Below, in pieces: positions 1 to 8,080 of a stretch of 64,000 nucleotides of DNA. Each line of letters begins with the position of its first letter. Within the stretch, counting starts at the first letter, position 1. Position numbers and translations under genes: made by a program. The stretch is from Alphaproteobacteria bacterium UBA3612 (GTDB taxonomy: Bacteria; Pseudomonadota; Alphaproteobacteria; Sphingomonadales; Sphingomonadaceae). Under the pieces are notes generated by a model. The model saw only the letters and a list, made by a program, of their open reading frames with translations. It did no database searches and was not told the origin of the DNA. Location of the stretch: positions 124,001 through 188,000 of the forward strand of contig DFLT01000005.1 of NCBI GenBank assembly GCA_002375465.1, read 5' to 3'.

Positions 1-374
1 CCGCGTTCGCCGGGGAATTGGTAAAGATAGGGATTGCCCCACGGGTCATCGGGCAGACGCTGCACATAGCCGCCGGCGCGGTAGCGTTCCGGACGCGAGA
101 GGCTGGCAGGCGGCGATTGCAGCGCCGCCAGGCCCTCCTGCGTCGATGGGAAGCTGCGATTGTCCACCCGGTACATCTGCAGCGCCTGTTCCAGCACGGC
201 GATGTCCGCCCGCGCCTTTTCCCGTTCCGCAACACCCTGCGCCGGCAGGACGTTCAGGACGACGAACGTGGTAAGAAGGCCCAGGATCGCGATCACGACC
301 ATCAGTTCGACGAGGGTAAATCCCTCATCGTCGCGGCGGTCCTCCGGCTTCTTTGTGTGATCGGCGTCTTTCAT
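1..374 (-). CDS. gspG: Type II secretion major pseudopilin GspG (partial, runs off the left edge)
   Basis: The visible 124 residues start MKDADHTKKPEDRRDDEGFT and enter a type IV prepilin signature: a short charged leader, then G/FTLVELMVVIAILGLL, with cleavage expected after the Gly and before Phe. This is followed by a hydrophobic helix and the GspG features of a DPWGNPY motif near the cut end. GspG is the main subunit of the T2SS pseudopilus, which assembles from the inner membrane and pushes substrates through the secretin. The start ATG at 374 lies 8 bases after the gspF stop, so it is the fifth gene of a gspC-D-E-F-G operon on this strand. The C-terminal calcium-binding part lies outside the window. 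The identification is secure. Confidence 0.93.
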   Translation of the reverse strand, partial: MKDADHTKKPEDRRDDEGFTLVELMVVIAILGLLTTFVVLNVLPAQGVAEREKARADIAVLEQALQMYRVDNRSFPSTQEGLAALQSPPASLSRPERYRAGGYVQRLPDDPWGNPYLYQFPGER

Positions 375-382
375 CTCGACCT

Positions 383-1606
383 CTATCCTATGGCTAGCGT
401 GTTGAGTTGCATGATGGGCAGCAGAATGGACAGGACGATCATCGCCACCATCCCGCCCATGACAACGATGATGGCAGGTTCCAGAAGGGAGAGCGCGCCC
501 GATGTGAAGGCATCGAATTCCCGCTCCATATAGTCGGCTGCGCGCGACAGCATGATGTCCAGCTGACCGGATTGTTCGCCGGACGTCGCCATGTGCACCA
601 GCAGGGGCGGGAACAGGCCCGTGGCCCGCATGGCCGCCGACAGGCTGCCGCCCTCGTTCACCCGCTCCACGATGGAAAGGCAGGCTGCGCGAACGGCACG
701 ATTGTGGATCGTACGCGCGGTAACTGCCAGTCCGTCGAGAAGCGGCATGCCGTTCGAAACGACCGTCGACAGCGTGCGCGCCAGACGGGCTGCATTCACT
801 TCGCGGATCAGGCGGCCGATCAGCGGTACGTTCAGCAGCGAACGATCGAATCGCAGGCGAAACGCATCATTCGCCATCGCCCGGATGAAAACCGCGACGC
901 CGATGACGATCGCGACCAGCAGGAACGGCCCATATGCCACCATCGCATCCGATGTACCGATGGTGATCCGCGTCAGCAGCGGCAGTTCCTGCCCCATATT
1001 GTCGAATTGTTCGACGACCTTTGGAATGACGAACACCATCAGGCCCGTGACGATCAGCAGCGCGACCAGCGCCAGCATGATCGGATAGACGAGGGCGGTC
1101 ACGATCTTGCTGCGCACCTCTGCCTGCCGTTCCAGCAAGTCGGCAAGGCGGGTCAGCACCTCTGCCATCGCGCCGGAGCCTTCGCCTGCCGCCACCATTG
1201 CGCGGTAAAGCGGCGGAAAGCTCTTCGCCTCCGCACCCAGCGCGACGCCCAGCCTGCGCCCTTCGACGACGCCGGCATGCACGCTGGCGGTGATGCGGCG
1301 CACATGTTCCTTTTCCGACTGCTGCGAAATCGACCTTAGCGATTCCTCCAGCGGGGATACCGCGATCAGCGTGGACAATTGCCGGGTGAACAGGGTCAGT
1401 TGTTTCGTGGACAGCTTCTTTTCGAAAAGCGGCGCGCGCGCCGGACCGGTTTCGGCGACCGTCGCGCGGTCCGATACGGACAGCCGCACCGGCAGCAGGC
1501 CCTTGGCCCGCAAAAGCTCCCGCGCCGCGTCTTCCGCACCCGCAGTTAAGGCGCCCTTGCGCTCCCGCCCGCCGGTGTCGATGGCAAGATACTGATAGGT
1601 CGGCAT
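383..1606 (-). CDS. gspF: Type II secretion inner membrane platform protein GspF
   Basis: A 407-residue protein, the usual GspF length. It opens with MPTYQYLAIDTGGRERKG, typical for the family, and has two T2SSF domains (about residues 70-195 and 275-395). Each contains a long hydrophobic segment: near 165-200, near 225-250, and a C-terminal one reading GGMVAMIVLSILLPIMQL. GspF is the polytopic inner membrane platform that links the ATPase GspE to pseudopilus assembly. It starts 9 bases after gspE and ends 8 bases before gspG, so it is co-transcribed with them. Nothing in it looks broken. Confidence 0.95.
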   Translation of the reverse strand: MPTYQYLAIDTGGRERKGALTAGAEDAARELLRAKGLLPVRLSVSDRATVAETGPARAPLFEKKLSTKQLTLFTRQLSTLIAVSPLEESLRSISQQSEKEHVRRITASVHAGVVEGRRLGVALGAEAKSFPPLYRAMVAAGEGSGAMAEVLTRLADLLERQAEVRSKIVTALVYPIMLALVALLIVTGLMVFVIPKVVEQFDNMGQELPLLTRITIGTSDAMVAYGPFLLVAIVIGVAVFIRAMANDAFRLRFDRSLLNVPLIGRLIREVNAARLARTLSTVVSNGMPLLDGLAVTARTIHNRAVRAACLSIVERVNEGGSLSAAMRATGLFPPLLVHMATSGEQSGQLDIMLSRAADYMEREFDAFTSGALSLLEPAIIVVMGGMVAMIVLSILLPIMQLNTLAIG

Positions 1607-1615
1607 TGCCCGGTC

Positions 1616-3157
1616 CTATGCGCCAACCGGCGCATTTTCAGGCTCCGTCGTCGAATCCTTCCGAAGGATTCTGACGGCCTCCGCGACGGTGGTGCGGCCT
1701 TCCATGACAAGCCGCCGGGCAGAGGATGACAGGTTCGGCATTCGGGAAAAGACATGGCGCGCAATGACACCTTCATCAGCGCCCGCAAGCATCAGATCGC
1801 GCAGGGATTGGTCGACGCGGATCATCTCGAAAATGCCGACGCGCCCGCGAAAGCCGCTGCCGCCGCACTGATTGCAGCCCTTCGCGACATAGATGGTCGT
1901 CTCCGTGTCGAGGCCGAGCGGGGCCGCCTCTGCCGCGCTGGCCGAATGCGGCTGCGCGCAGGCCTGGCAAAGCGCGCGAACCAGCCGCTGCGCCATTACC
2001 AGCCGTAACGAAGAGGCGAGCAGGAATGGCTCCACGCCCAGATCGCGCAGTCGCGTAATGGCGCCGACAGCGTCATTGGTGTGGACCGTCGACAGCACGA
2101 GGTGCCCCGTCAGGGACGCCTGGACGGCAATTTCCGCAGTCTCGTGATCGCGAATCTCGCCGACCATGACGACGTCGGGATCCTGCCGCAGGATGGCACG
2201 CAGTCCGGCGGCAAAGCTCATGCCCACCTTTGTGTTGACCTGGGTCTGGCCGATGCCGTCGACGGCATATTCCACCGGGTCTTCCACGGTCAGGACGTTG
2301 CGCTGGCCATCGTTCAGCATACGCAGGCCGGAATAAAGCGTCGTGGTCTTGCCGGAACCGGTGGGGCCGGTCACGAGGATGATGCCGTTCGGCTCCGTAA
2401 TCGCTTCGGCAAAATGCGCCAGCAGATCGGACGGTAGGCCGAGGTCGCCGAGGCCGAGCTCCGCCTGTTCCTTGTCGAGAATACGCATGACGACGCGTTC
2501 TCCGCCGCGTGCGGGCAGGGTAGAGACGCGCACGTCCAGCTGGCGCCCGCCAAGCGTCAGGCCGATGCGCCCATCCTGCGGTATGCGCCTTTCGGCAATA
2601 TCCAGACGTGCCATCACCTTGATGCGACTGGTGACGAGTGGGGCGACCTTCGCCGGCAATCGCAATGCTTCGGTCAGAACGCCATCCACGCGCAGTCTGA
2701 CGACCAGCGCAGTTTCGAACGGTTCGACATGAATGTCGCTGGCGCCGCGCCGGATCGCTTCGGCAAGAATGCCGTTTATCAGGCGAATGACGGGGGCATC
2801 GTCATTGGTATCGAGAAGGTCGGCGGCGTCGGGAATCCCGTCGGACAGGGCGCCAAGGTCGGCGGCCCCCTCCAATTCACCGGACATGACACCCGAATCG
2901 ATACCGCCCGATCCATAGGTCTCCCCCAGCCTTGCCTCGAATTCCTTCGTCGGCAGGAACCTGACCGCAATGGCCCGCCCGGCGTGGCGCCGGACCTCTG
3001 TCAGAACCGCCGGATCGGCATCGTCACGCAGGGCAACCATGACTTCCGGCGCCGCGCCGTCCAGAATCAGAACGCTGTGCCGCTTCGCAAAGGCGTAGGG
3101 CAGGGGGGCTACCGGACCAGGGGTCGTGTCCTTTGGCGAAATATCACGCTCGACCAT
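1616..3157 (-). CDS. gspE: Type II secretion ATPase GspE
   Basis: A 513-residue cytoplasmic ATPase that powers pseudopilus assembly. The Walker A motif GPTGSGKTT lies near residue 265. The Walker B region reads VMVGEIRDHETAE, the Asp box FETALVVRLRVDGVL precedes it, and the His box is STVHTNDA. Near the C-terminus two Cys pairs (CQAC and CNQC) form the zinc module typical of GspE. The N-terminal part (about 1-130) is the domain that contacts the inner membrane platform. The start ATG lies 2 bases after the gspD stop, which implies translational coupling. The next gene, gspF, starts 9 bases downstream. Length and motif order are normal. Confidence 0.96.
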   Translation of the reverse strand: MVERDISPKDTTPGPVAPLPYAFAKRHSVLILDGAAPEVMVALRDDADPAVLTEVRRHAGRAIAVRFLPTKEFEARLGETYGSGGIDSGVMSGELEGAADLGALSDGIPDAADLLDTNDDAPVIRLINGILAEAIRRGASDIHVEPFETALVVRLRVDGVLTEALRLPAKVAPLVTSRIKVMARLDIAERRIPQDGRIGLTLGGRQLDVRVSTLPARGGERVVMRILDKEQAELGLGDLGLPSDLLAHFAEAITEPNGIILVTGPTGSGKTTTLYSGLRMLNDGQRNVLTVEDPVEYAVDGIGQTQVNTKVGMSFAAGLRAILRQDPDVVMVGEIRDHETAEIAVQASLTGHLVLSTVHTNDAVGAITRLRDLGVEPFLLASSLRLVMAQRLVRALCQACAQPHSASAAEAAPLGLDTETTIYVAKGCNQCGGSGFRGRVGIFEMIRVDQSLRDLMLAGADEGVIARHVFSRMPNLSSSARRLVMEGRTTVAEAVRILRKDSTTEPENAPVGA

Positions 3158-3159
3158 GG

Positions 3160-5451
3160 TCAGTTCCCCCCGTCCGAAGAAAGGTCGATCACTACAGCCC
3201 GGTCGAAACCCGCTGCACCCAGACGTGTGGTCAGCGCCTCTGCGTCGGCCAGTCTGTCGACAGGGCCCAGGCGGACGACATTCGTGCCCGCGCGGCTGAT
3301 CACTGCGACCGGACCGAACCGCTCCATCTTGCGTGCAAAGCGGTTGGCATCGTCCAGTTCGGGGAAGGCGGCGACGTCGACGGCATAGCTTGCCACCTGG
3401 CCGCTGGCCTCTGCTGGTACACTGCCCGGCGGCAATGTGTTCAGATAGGTCCGCAACACCCGGTCCAGCGACGGCTCGACCTCCGGATCGCGGGCGATCT
3501 GCGCAGAGCGCAGATAATCGTAGCGCTGCGCTGCCACCGCCTGCGCGTCGTCGCGATCCTTCAGGATGCGCGGACGGATGAAGACCATCAAATTGGTTTT
3601 CTGCTTAGAGCGCGACCTGCTGGTAAAAAGTTCGCCCAATACCGGAATATCGCCCAGCAGCGGGATTTTCTCGATCGTGCGGCGCTCGTTTTCGTCCAAC
3701 AGACCGCCGAGAGCGACGATGTCGCCATCGTCGACGGTGATGACTGTCTCGATCTCGCGCGTGTTCAGGATCAGGTCCGCGCTGTTGTTCGTGACGGGGC
3801 CAGCGATGGACGAAACCTCTTGCCGCATGAACAGCTTGATCGCACCGCCTGCGTTGATCTGTGGCGTCACCTCCAGCTGGATGCCGACATTCTGGCGCTC
3901 GACGGTGCGGAAGGCATTGTCGAAATTGTCGGACAGCGCCTCGCCCGTCGTGATCGGGATTTCCTGGCCGACCAGGATGCGCCCCTGCTGATTGTCCAGC
4001 ATCATGATGGACGGGGTGGATAGTACGTTAGACGCGGTGTCCGCCTTCACGGCATTCAATATGGCACCGAAAACGAATTCCCCGACCTGTCCACCCAGAC
4101 CGAACAGGCCGCCGCGCGTGGCGAGCAACTGTTGTGCCGCAGCCCCCTGCAACTCGTCCCGCAGCGCAGTCGATCCGGAGCGGGTGATCACCTCGCCATC
4201 GACGCTGACGGTGGCATCGTTGGTCAGTTCCTCCGCCGCGATGGCGCCGCCTAGGACGAGCGGATTGACGACCTGGTTGGAATAGTTCGTCGATGCGAAC
4301 GGCGTCGCCCCGTCCGTTCCGGCCAGCAGGAACTGCACGCCCAGTTCCCGCGCGGCGGTATCGGAAACCTCCAGGATCAGGGCTTCGACCAGCACCTGTT
4401 CCCGGCGCGTGTCGAGCTGGCGGATCACTTCCCCCAGGGTGCGTTGCAGGTCGGGGGGGGCGGAAATGATCAGCGCGTTGGCGCCCTCGTAGCGGGCGAT
4501 CACGGCTCGTCCGGGCGTTCCACTTGCGCCGGGGCCCGCGGCGGGTGCGGGTGCGGCCGTTGCGGCGCCCCCGCCCTCATTCGTCTCATCTGCCCCGGCG
4601 GCACGAGGCTGCGTCTGTACGGGGGCTGCCGACGACACGCTGGTGCGCTGTCCGGCGATTTGCTGCAGCACCGGCAACAGATAGGCGGCGTCGGCATGCT
4701 CCAGATAATGCACCCGGACGTCAGCGCCCAATGCGGCGCGCGAATCGAGTTGCGCCACGATGGTGGCCATTTCCGCGACCTTTGACGGATCGCCGCGCAG
4801 CACGACGGAATTTGAACTGTCCACCGGAACGATGGACAGCGGCGCCGCCCCTTGGTTCAGCGTTGTGATGGCGGCGGCGATTTCCCGCGCCCCTGCATTC
4901 TCCAGGCCGATCAGCCGCATTGTGGCGCGGTCCCGATCGATCTCTGACAGGACGCCGCGAATCCGGGCGAGATTGTCCTCGTAATCGGCGACGACGATGG
5001 CATTGCCGCCCCCGCTGGCGGTGGCCTGGCCGTTGCCGCTGACAAGCGGCGCGACAGCCTCCAGCGCCTGCGCGGCGGTAACCGACTGCAGCGGGATGAC
5101 CCGCGTAACGAATCGACCGCCGCCTCCAGTGGAGGGCTGGCGCGCGGCATCCGCTGCCGGCGCGATTCGCAGTCCCCCGTTGGAAATCGGAATGGCGACA
5201 AGGCCGTTCGCGCGCAGCGTTTCCAGAAAGACTTCGAAATATTGCGCGCGGTTCAGGGGACGTTCGCTGACGATGGAGACCTTGCCCTCGACCGCGGGGT
5301 CGATGACCATGGTGCGCCCGGTCACGCTGCTGGCATCTTCGATGAAGGCGCGAATATCCGCGTCGCGCAGGTTCAGATATTGTTGTGCCGCGCCGGGCGT
5401 CGAGAGCGCGAGCGCAGAAGCAAGGAGGACCGTACGAAACAGGCGGGTCAT
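3160..5451 (-). CDS. gspD: Type II secretion outer membrane secretin GspD with a SPOR-like C-terminal domain
   Basis: A 763-residue secretin that forms the outer membrane channel of the T2SS. A Sec signal peptide ends near APGAAQ (about residue 22). The N0 domain starts with YLNLRDADIRAFIEDAS, followed by N1-N3 repeats interrupted by an Ala/Gly/Pro-rich insert around residues 280-310. The secretin core contains VLSTPSIMMLDNQQ, VGQEIPI and the C-terminal signature VPLLGDIPVLGELF-like KIPLLGDIPVLGELF. After the core, where a pilotin-binding S domain is usual, the last 75 or so residues read as a SPOR fold (YAVDVAAF..., then VVRLGPVDR, AEALTTRL). SPOR domains bind peptidoglycan, so this may anchor the channel; that role is inference. 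The start overlaps the gspC stop (ATGA). Confidence 0.95.
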   Translation of the reverse strand: MTRLFRTVLLASALALSTPGAAQQYLNLRDADIRAFIEDASSVTGRTMVIDPAVEGKVSIVSERPLNRAQYFEVFLETLRANGLVAIPISNGGLRIAPAADAARQPSTGGGGRFVTRVIPLQSVTAAQALEAVAPLVSGNGQATASGGGNAIVVADYEDNLARIRGVLSEIDRDRATMRLIGLENAGAREIAAAITTLNQGAAPLSIVPVDSSNSVVLRGDPSKVAEMATIVAQLDSRAALGADVRVHYLEHADAAYLLPVLQQIAGQRTSVSSAAPVQTQPRAAGADETNEGGGAATAAPAPAAGPGASGTPGRAVIARYEGANALIISAPPDLQRTLGEVIRQLDTRREQVLVEALILEVSDTAARELGVQFLLAGTDGATPFASTNYSNQVVNPLVLGGAIAAEELTNDATVSVDGEVITRSGSTALRDELQGAAAQQLLATRGGLFGLGGQVGEFVFGAILNAVKADTASNVLSTPSIMMLDNQQGRILVGQEIPITTGEALSDNFDNAFRTVERQNVGIQLEVTPQINAGGAIKLFMRQEVSSIAGPVTNNSADLILNTREIETVITVDDGDIVALGGLLDENERRTIEKIPLLGDIPVLGELFTSRSRSKQKTNLMVFIRPRILKDRDDAQAVAAQRYDYLRSAQIARDPEVEPSLDRVLRTYLNTLPPGSVPAEASGQVASYAVDVAAFPELDDANRFARKMERFGPVAVISRAGTNVVRLGPVDRLADAEALTTRLGAAGFDRAVVIDLSSDGGN

Positions 5452-5948
5452 TCTCCCTCCTCCTCTTGCGCGGCTCCACCGACGGGCGTCGCTGGTGCCG
5501 ACTGGTCTAGATACAATGCTTCCCGCACACCGCGATTCGAAAGAATGACGTGGTCGAAGCGTACTTCCTCCAGCGTAATGCCCTCGACGATCTCCTCTCC
5601 GACGTCGAAACTTTGCTGCGGTACGTCGTCATTGCCAAGGATGGCGCTGCCGCGTCCGCTGGCGCGGTCCATGCGAAGGCCGAACAGGTCGAGGCCCGCC
5701 GTGCTGACCACGACGTCGCCGCCCCCCGCCAGAAAGCCGAACAGAGGGTCCAGCCCTGCGAACTCGGGCACATCCTGAACGGCGATATCGGCCGCGCTGA
5801 TCGTGCCGACCGGACCAATGGGAATCAGAACGGACCAGATCAGCCGCGCTGCGGCTAGCGCCAGCAGGACGATGACTGCCATTTGCGCCCAAAACACAGG
5901 CGGCAGATTGCGTATCGGCATTTTTACGGAGCCAGACGCCACCGGCAT
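5448..5948 (-). CDS. gspC: Type II secretion inner membrane protein GspC (short form)
   Basis: A 166-residue bitopic protein at the head of the gsp operon. It has one N-terminal membrane helix (FWAQMAVIVLLALAAARLIW, about residues 17-36) followed by a periplasmic homology region with the GspC pattern of LDPLFGFL and a late segment about protein-encoding switches (ITLEEVRFDHVILSNRGVREALYL). GspC links the inner membrane platform to the secretin GspD. No PDZ or coiled-coil domain follows, so it is a short form. The ATG at 5948 was chosen because a G-rich Shine-Dalgarno-like run sits immediately upstream; an internal ATG at 5921 is the alternative. The stop overlaps the gspD start by 4 bases. 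Confidence 0.82.
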   Translation of the reverse strand: MPVASGSVKMPIRNLPPVFWAQMAVIVLLALAAARLIWSVLIPIGPVGTISAADIAVQDVPEFAGLDPLFGFLAGGGDVVVSTAGLDLFGLRMDRASGRGSAILGNDDVPQQSFDVGEEIVEGITLEEVRFDHVILSNRGVREALYLDQSAPATPVGGAAQEEEGE

Positions 5949-6418
5949 CCCCCTTTTGACAGAACCGCTTTGGAATGATGCCGGACCTAGGCGCGTGCGA
6001 TGACGGTTTTGCGACGTTTTTCTGTCATATGCGTCACATTGGACATTTCGCCGCGCGCGGGCAGATTTCTGCCGCCCCGCAAAGGCGAGCACGAGGGCGC
6101 ACACACGAAAAACCTGCGGCGCTTTGCCCAATGTCGGCGGAATGCTGCGGCAGTGACGGCCGGGGGGCCACGGGCAGGGCATCTGCCCCTCACTCCTTAA
6201 GGTGTTGCGGCAGTGACGTAAGTTAACACACGACATCTAAACTCGGCATAAGTCACTAAAAATGCGTATTTTTGTAGTAAATCTGAAATAAAACTTTTTC
6301 TTCGGAATTGTCACATAAGCATCATCGTGTGCCCCTAGCCAGCGCCGCAAGCCGATAGGCCGGACGAGCCAGCCAGGCTGCGAATTAGTCTCATCAGATG
6401 ACCTAAAGGGGTACTTAA
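5949..6418. other. Divergent intergenic region between gspC and the lipoprotein gene
   Basis: About 470 bases with no convincing gene; it must hold promoters for both the secretion operon and the lipoprotein gene. Visible structure: a 13-base direct repeat (TGCGGCAGTGACG) at 6146-6158 and 6206-6218; an inverted repeat AAAAAT-GCGT-ATTTTT core at 6258-6273; a markedly AT-rich stretch at 6235-6310, likely the promoter of the plus-strand gene. Two short TGTCA-containing sites, 6022-6040 and 6308-6325, resemble half-conserved Pho boxes. A good Shine-Dalgarno (AAAGGGG) precedes the ATG at 6419. Confidence 0.6.
6022..6040 (+). promoter_or_regulatory. Candidate Pho-box-like site
   Basis: The sequence CTGTCATATGCGTCACATT contains two GTCA half-sites, as in PhoB boxes (two CTGTCA-type repeats 11 bases apart). 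Here the half-sites are 9 bases apart, so the match is imperfect. A second weaker site with 11-base spacing (TGTCAC, then CATCAT) lies at 6309-6325. It is listed because the neighbouring genes resemble a phosphate-regulated locus; the call is tentative. Confidence 0.25.
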
Positions 6419-7996
6419 ATGTCCTACATGCGCTCAATTCTTTTACTCGGTTCGGCGATCGCGCTTGCCAGCTGCGGTGCAGACGATGTCGCATCTCCCG
6501 GTGATGGCGTAATTGTCGTACCGGCTCCGTCGCCCGCACCGGCGCCAACGCCAACACCAACTCCGACGCCCACTCCGACGCCAACGCCTACCGGCGGGCC
6601 AGCCGACGACTGCCCGACGGGTACGACGCGTACCAGTGAGATCCTCACCTACGGCACGGAAACCGACAGCGACGACGCACGCGTTTGTCAGCTGCGCGGC
6701 GTGCTCAACGACGATCTGCGTCTCGAGGCTCTGCCTGGCGTCGTTTATTCGCTTTCCGGTCGTGTCCAGGTCGGCACTGACGTCGGTCCGACCGACTCGC
6801 CAGCAGCTGGCTCGCAGCAGGCGACGCTCAGCATCGATCCAGGCGTGGTCCTCTTCGGATCGAACGGCGCTGACTTCCTTCTGGTGAACCGCGGTTCGCA
6901 GCTTCGCGTAGAAGGCACCGCCGAGGCCCCCGTCGTCATGACGAGCCGTCAGAATATCGAAGGAACGGCGACTGCCAATTCCATCGGCCAGTGGGGCGGC
7001 GTCGTTCTTCTGGGTCGCGCACCATTCTCCGACTGCTCGGCCGGTACCGGCGGTACGGCAGACTGCACCGGCGCTGTCGAGGGTACCTCGGGGGCGTTCT
7101 TCGGTGGCGATCTTCCGAACGACTCCTCGGGTTCCATCCAGTATCTGTCGGTCCGCTACGCTGGCTTCGAAATTTCTGAGGGCAATGAGCTGAACGGCAT
7201 CACCTTGGGCGGCGTCGGCAGCGGCACGACGTTCGATCACGTCCAAGTCCACAACAACTCGGACGACGGCATCGAATGGTTCGGCGGGACGGTCAATGGT
7301 CGTTATCTGGTGCTGACCGGCAATGACGATGACTCGATCGACAGCGACTCGGGTTATAAGGGCGCCAATCAGTTCGTACTGGTCACGCAGCGTGATGGCG
7401 CCGGCACGGACGGTGGTAATGGCGATCGCGCCTGGGAAGCTGACTCCGACGGCAATGAAAACCGTCTGCCGCGTCAGGACTTCATTCTCGCCAACTTCAC
7501 ATTCCTCGTGAACGACGGCACGGCAATCACACTGCGCGGCGGCGGCGATTACACGCTCGTCAACGGTGTCATCGACGCTCCGGAAGACGGTACGACGTGT
7601 ATTGACGTCGACGGCGTGCAGACGGCAGCAGCGGCGGACGAAGGCAATGACGAGAACGGACCGCCAGTGTTCGAATCGGTTGTCATCGATTGTGATACGC
7701 TTGCGTCGGATGACGATGACGACATCGACGATGCCGCGCTCTTCACCAACGGCGGCGACAATAATGACGGCTCCTTCGAAAGCACGCTTGGCGGAACCTC
7801 GGGTGTCGTCAACGGCGCGAACGAAAGCGCCGTCACTGCGTTCGACGCTTCCACGCTGGACGACTTCCTCGTCTCCACGAGCTACATCGGCGCCGTCCGC
7901 GACGAGGACGATCTGTGGTTCGACGGTTGGGCTTGCGGCCTCGGCAACAGCCTGTCCTGCGAGACGCGTCCGCAGACGATCGTTCCCGCCAGCTAG
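6419..7996 (+). CDS. Large lipoprotein with Pro-Thr linker and beta-helix-like body, possible ElpS-type T2SS substrate
   Basis: A 525-residue lipoprotein. The signal peptide ends in lipobox LASC with Cys19 as the lipidated residue. Residues about 38-60 are a Pro-Thr repeat linker. The body repeats short beta-strand-like units (LSIDPGVVLFGS, LLVNRGSQLRVEGTAEAPVV, WGGVVLLGRAPF, EGNELNGITLGGVGSGT, DDGIEWFGGTVNG), a pattern known from large secreted or surface lipoproteins of Bacteroidetes and Proteobacteria, probably a right-handed beta-helix. Calcium-binding-like Asp-rich stretches occur in the second half. It sits between a T2SS operon and a TonB-dependent receptor, the arrangement I recall for the phosphate-starvation lipoprotein ElpS of Caulobacter; that link rests on layout and type, not on an alignment. 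Function otherwise unknown. Confidence 0.8.
   Translation: MSYMRSILLLGSAIALASCGADDVASPGDGVIVVPAPSPAPAPTPTPTPTPTPTPTPTGGPADDCPTGTTRTSEILTYGTETDSDDARVCQLRGVLNDDLRLEALPGVVYSLSGRVQVGTDVGPTDSPAAGSQQATLSIDPGVVLFGSNGADFLLVNRGSQLRVEGTAEAPVVMTSRQNIEGTATANSIGQWGGVVLLGRAPFSDCSAGTGGTADCTGAVEGTSGAFFGGDLPNDSSGSIQYLSVRYAGFEISEGNELNGITLGGVGSGTTFDHVQVHNNSDDGIEWFGGTVNGRYLVLTGNDDDSIDSDSGYKGANQFVLVTQRDGAGTDGGNGDRAWEADSDGNENRLPRQDFILANFTFLVNDGTAITLRGGGDYTLVNGVIDAPEDGTTCIDVDGVQTAAAADEGNDENGPPVFESVVIDCDTLASDDDDDIDDAALFTNGGDNNDGSFESTLGGTSGVVNGANESAVTAFDASTLDDFLVSTSYIGAVRDEDDLWFDGWACGLGNSLSCETRPQTIVPAS
6529..6594 (+). repeat. Imperfect hexanucleotide repeat encoding a Pro-Thr linker
   Basis: Tandem six-base units of the type CCAACG/CCGACG/CCAACA encode (PT)n right after the lipoprotein's Cys19-containing N-terminus. 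Units are multiples of six, so gain or loss of copies would change linker length without breaking the frame. Confidence 0.8.
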
Positions 7997-8018
7997 TCGC
8001 TGATCCGGGTACCAATAC

Positions 8019-8055
8019 GGGCGGCGGCGACCATCGGGGAGCCGCCGCCCTTTCT
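8019..8055 (+). terminator. Rho-independent terminator between the lipoprotein and receptor genes
   Basis: A perfect 10-base-pair stem (GGGCGGCGGC at 8019-8028 pairing with 8041-8050), a 12-base loop and a following TTTCT. It starts 22 bases after the lipoprotein stop and ends 26 bases before the receptor start, so it would reduce read-through into the receptor gene. Confidence 0.82.
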
Positions 8056-8080
8056 GCTAAAGTTCAAGGGACGCCCCGCC

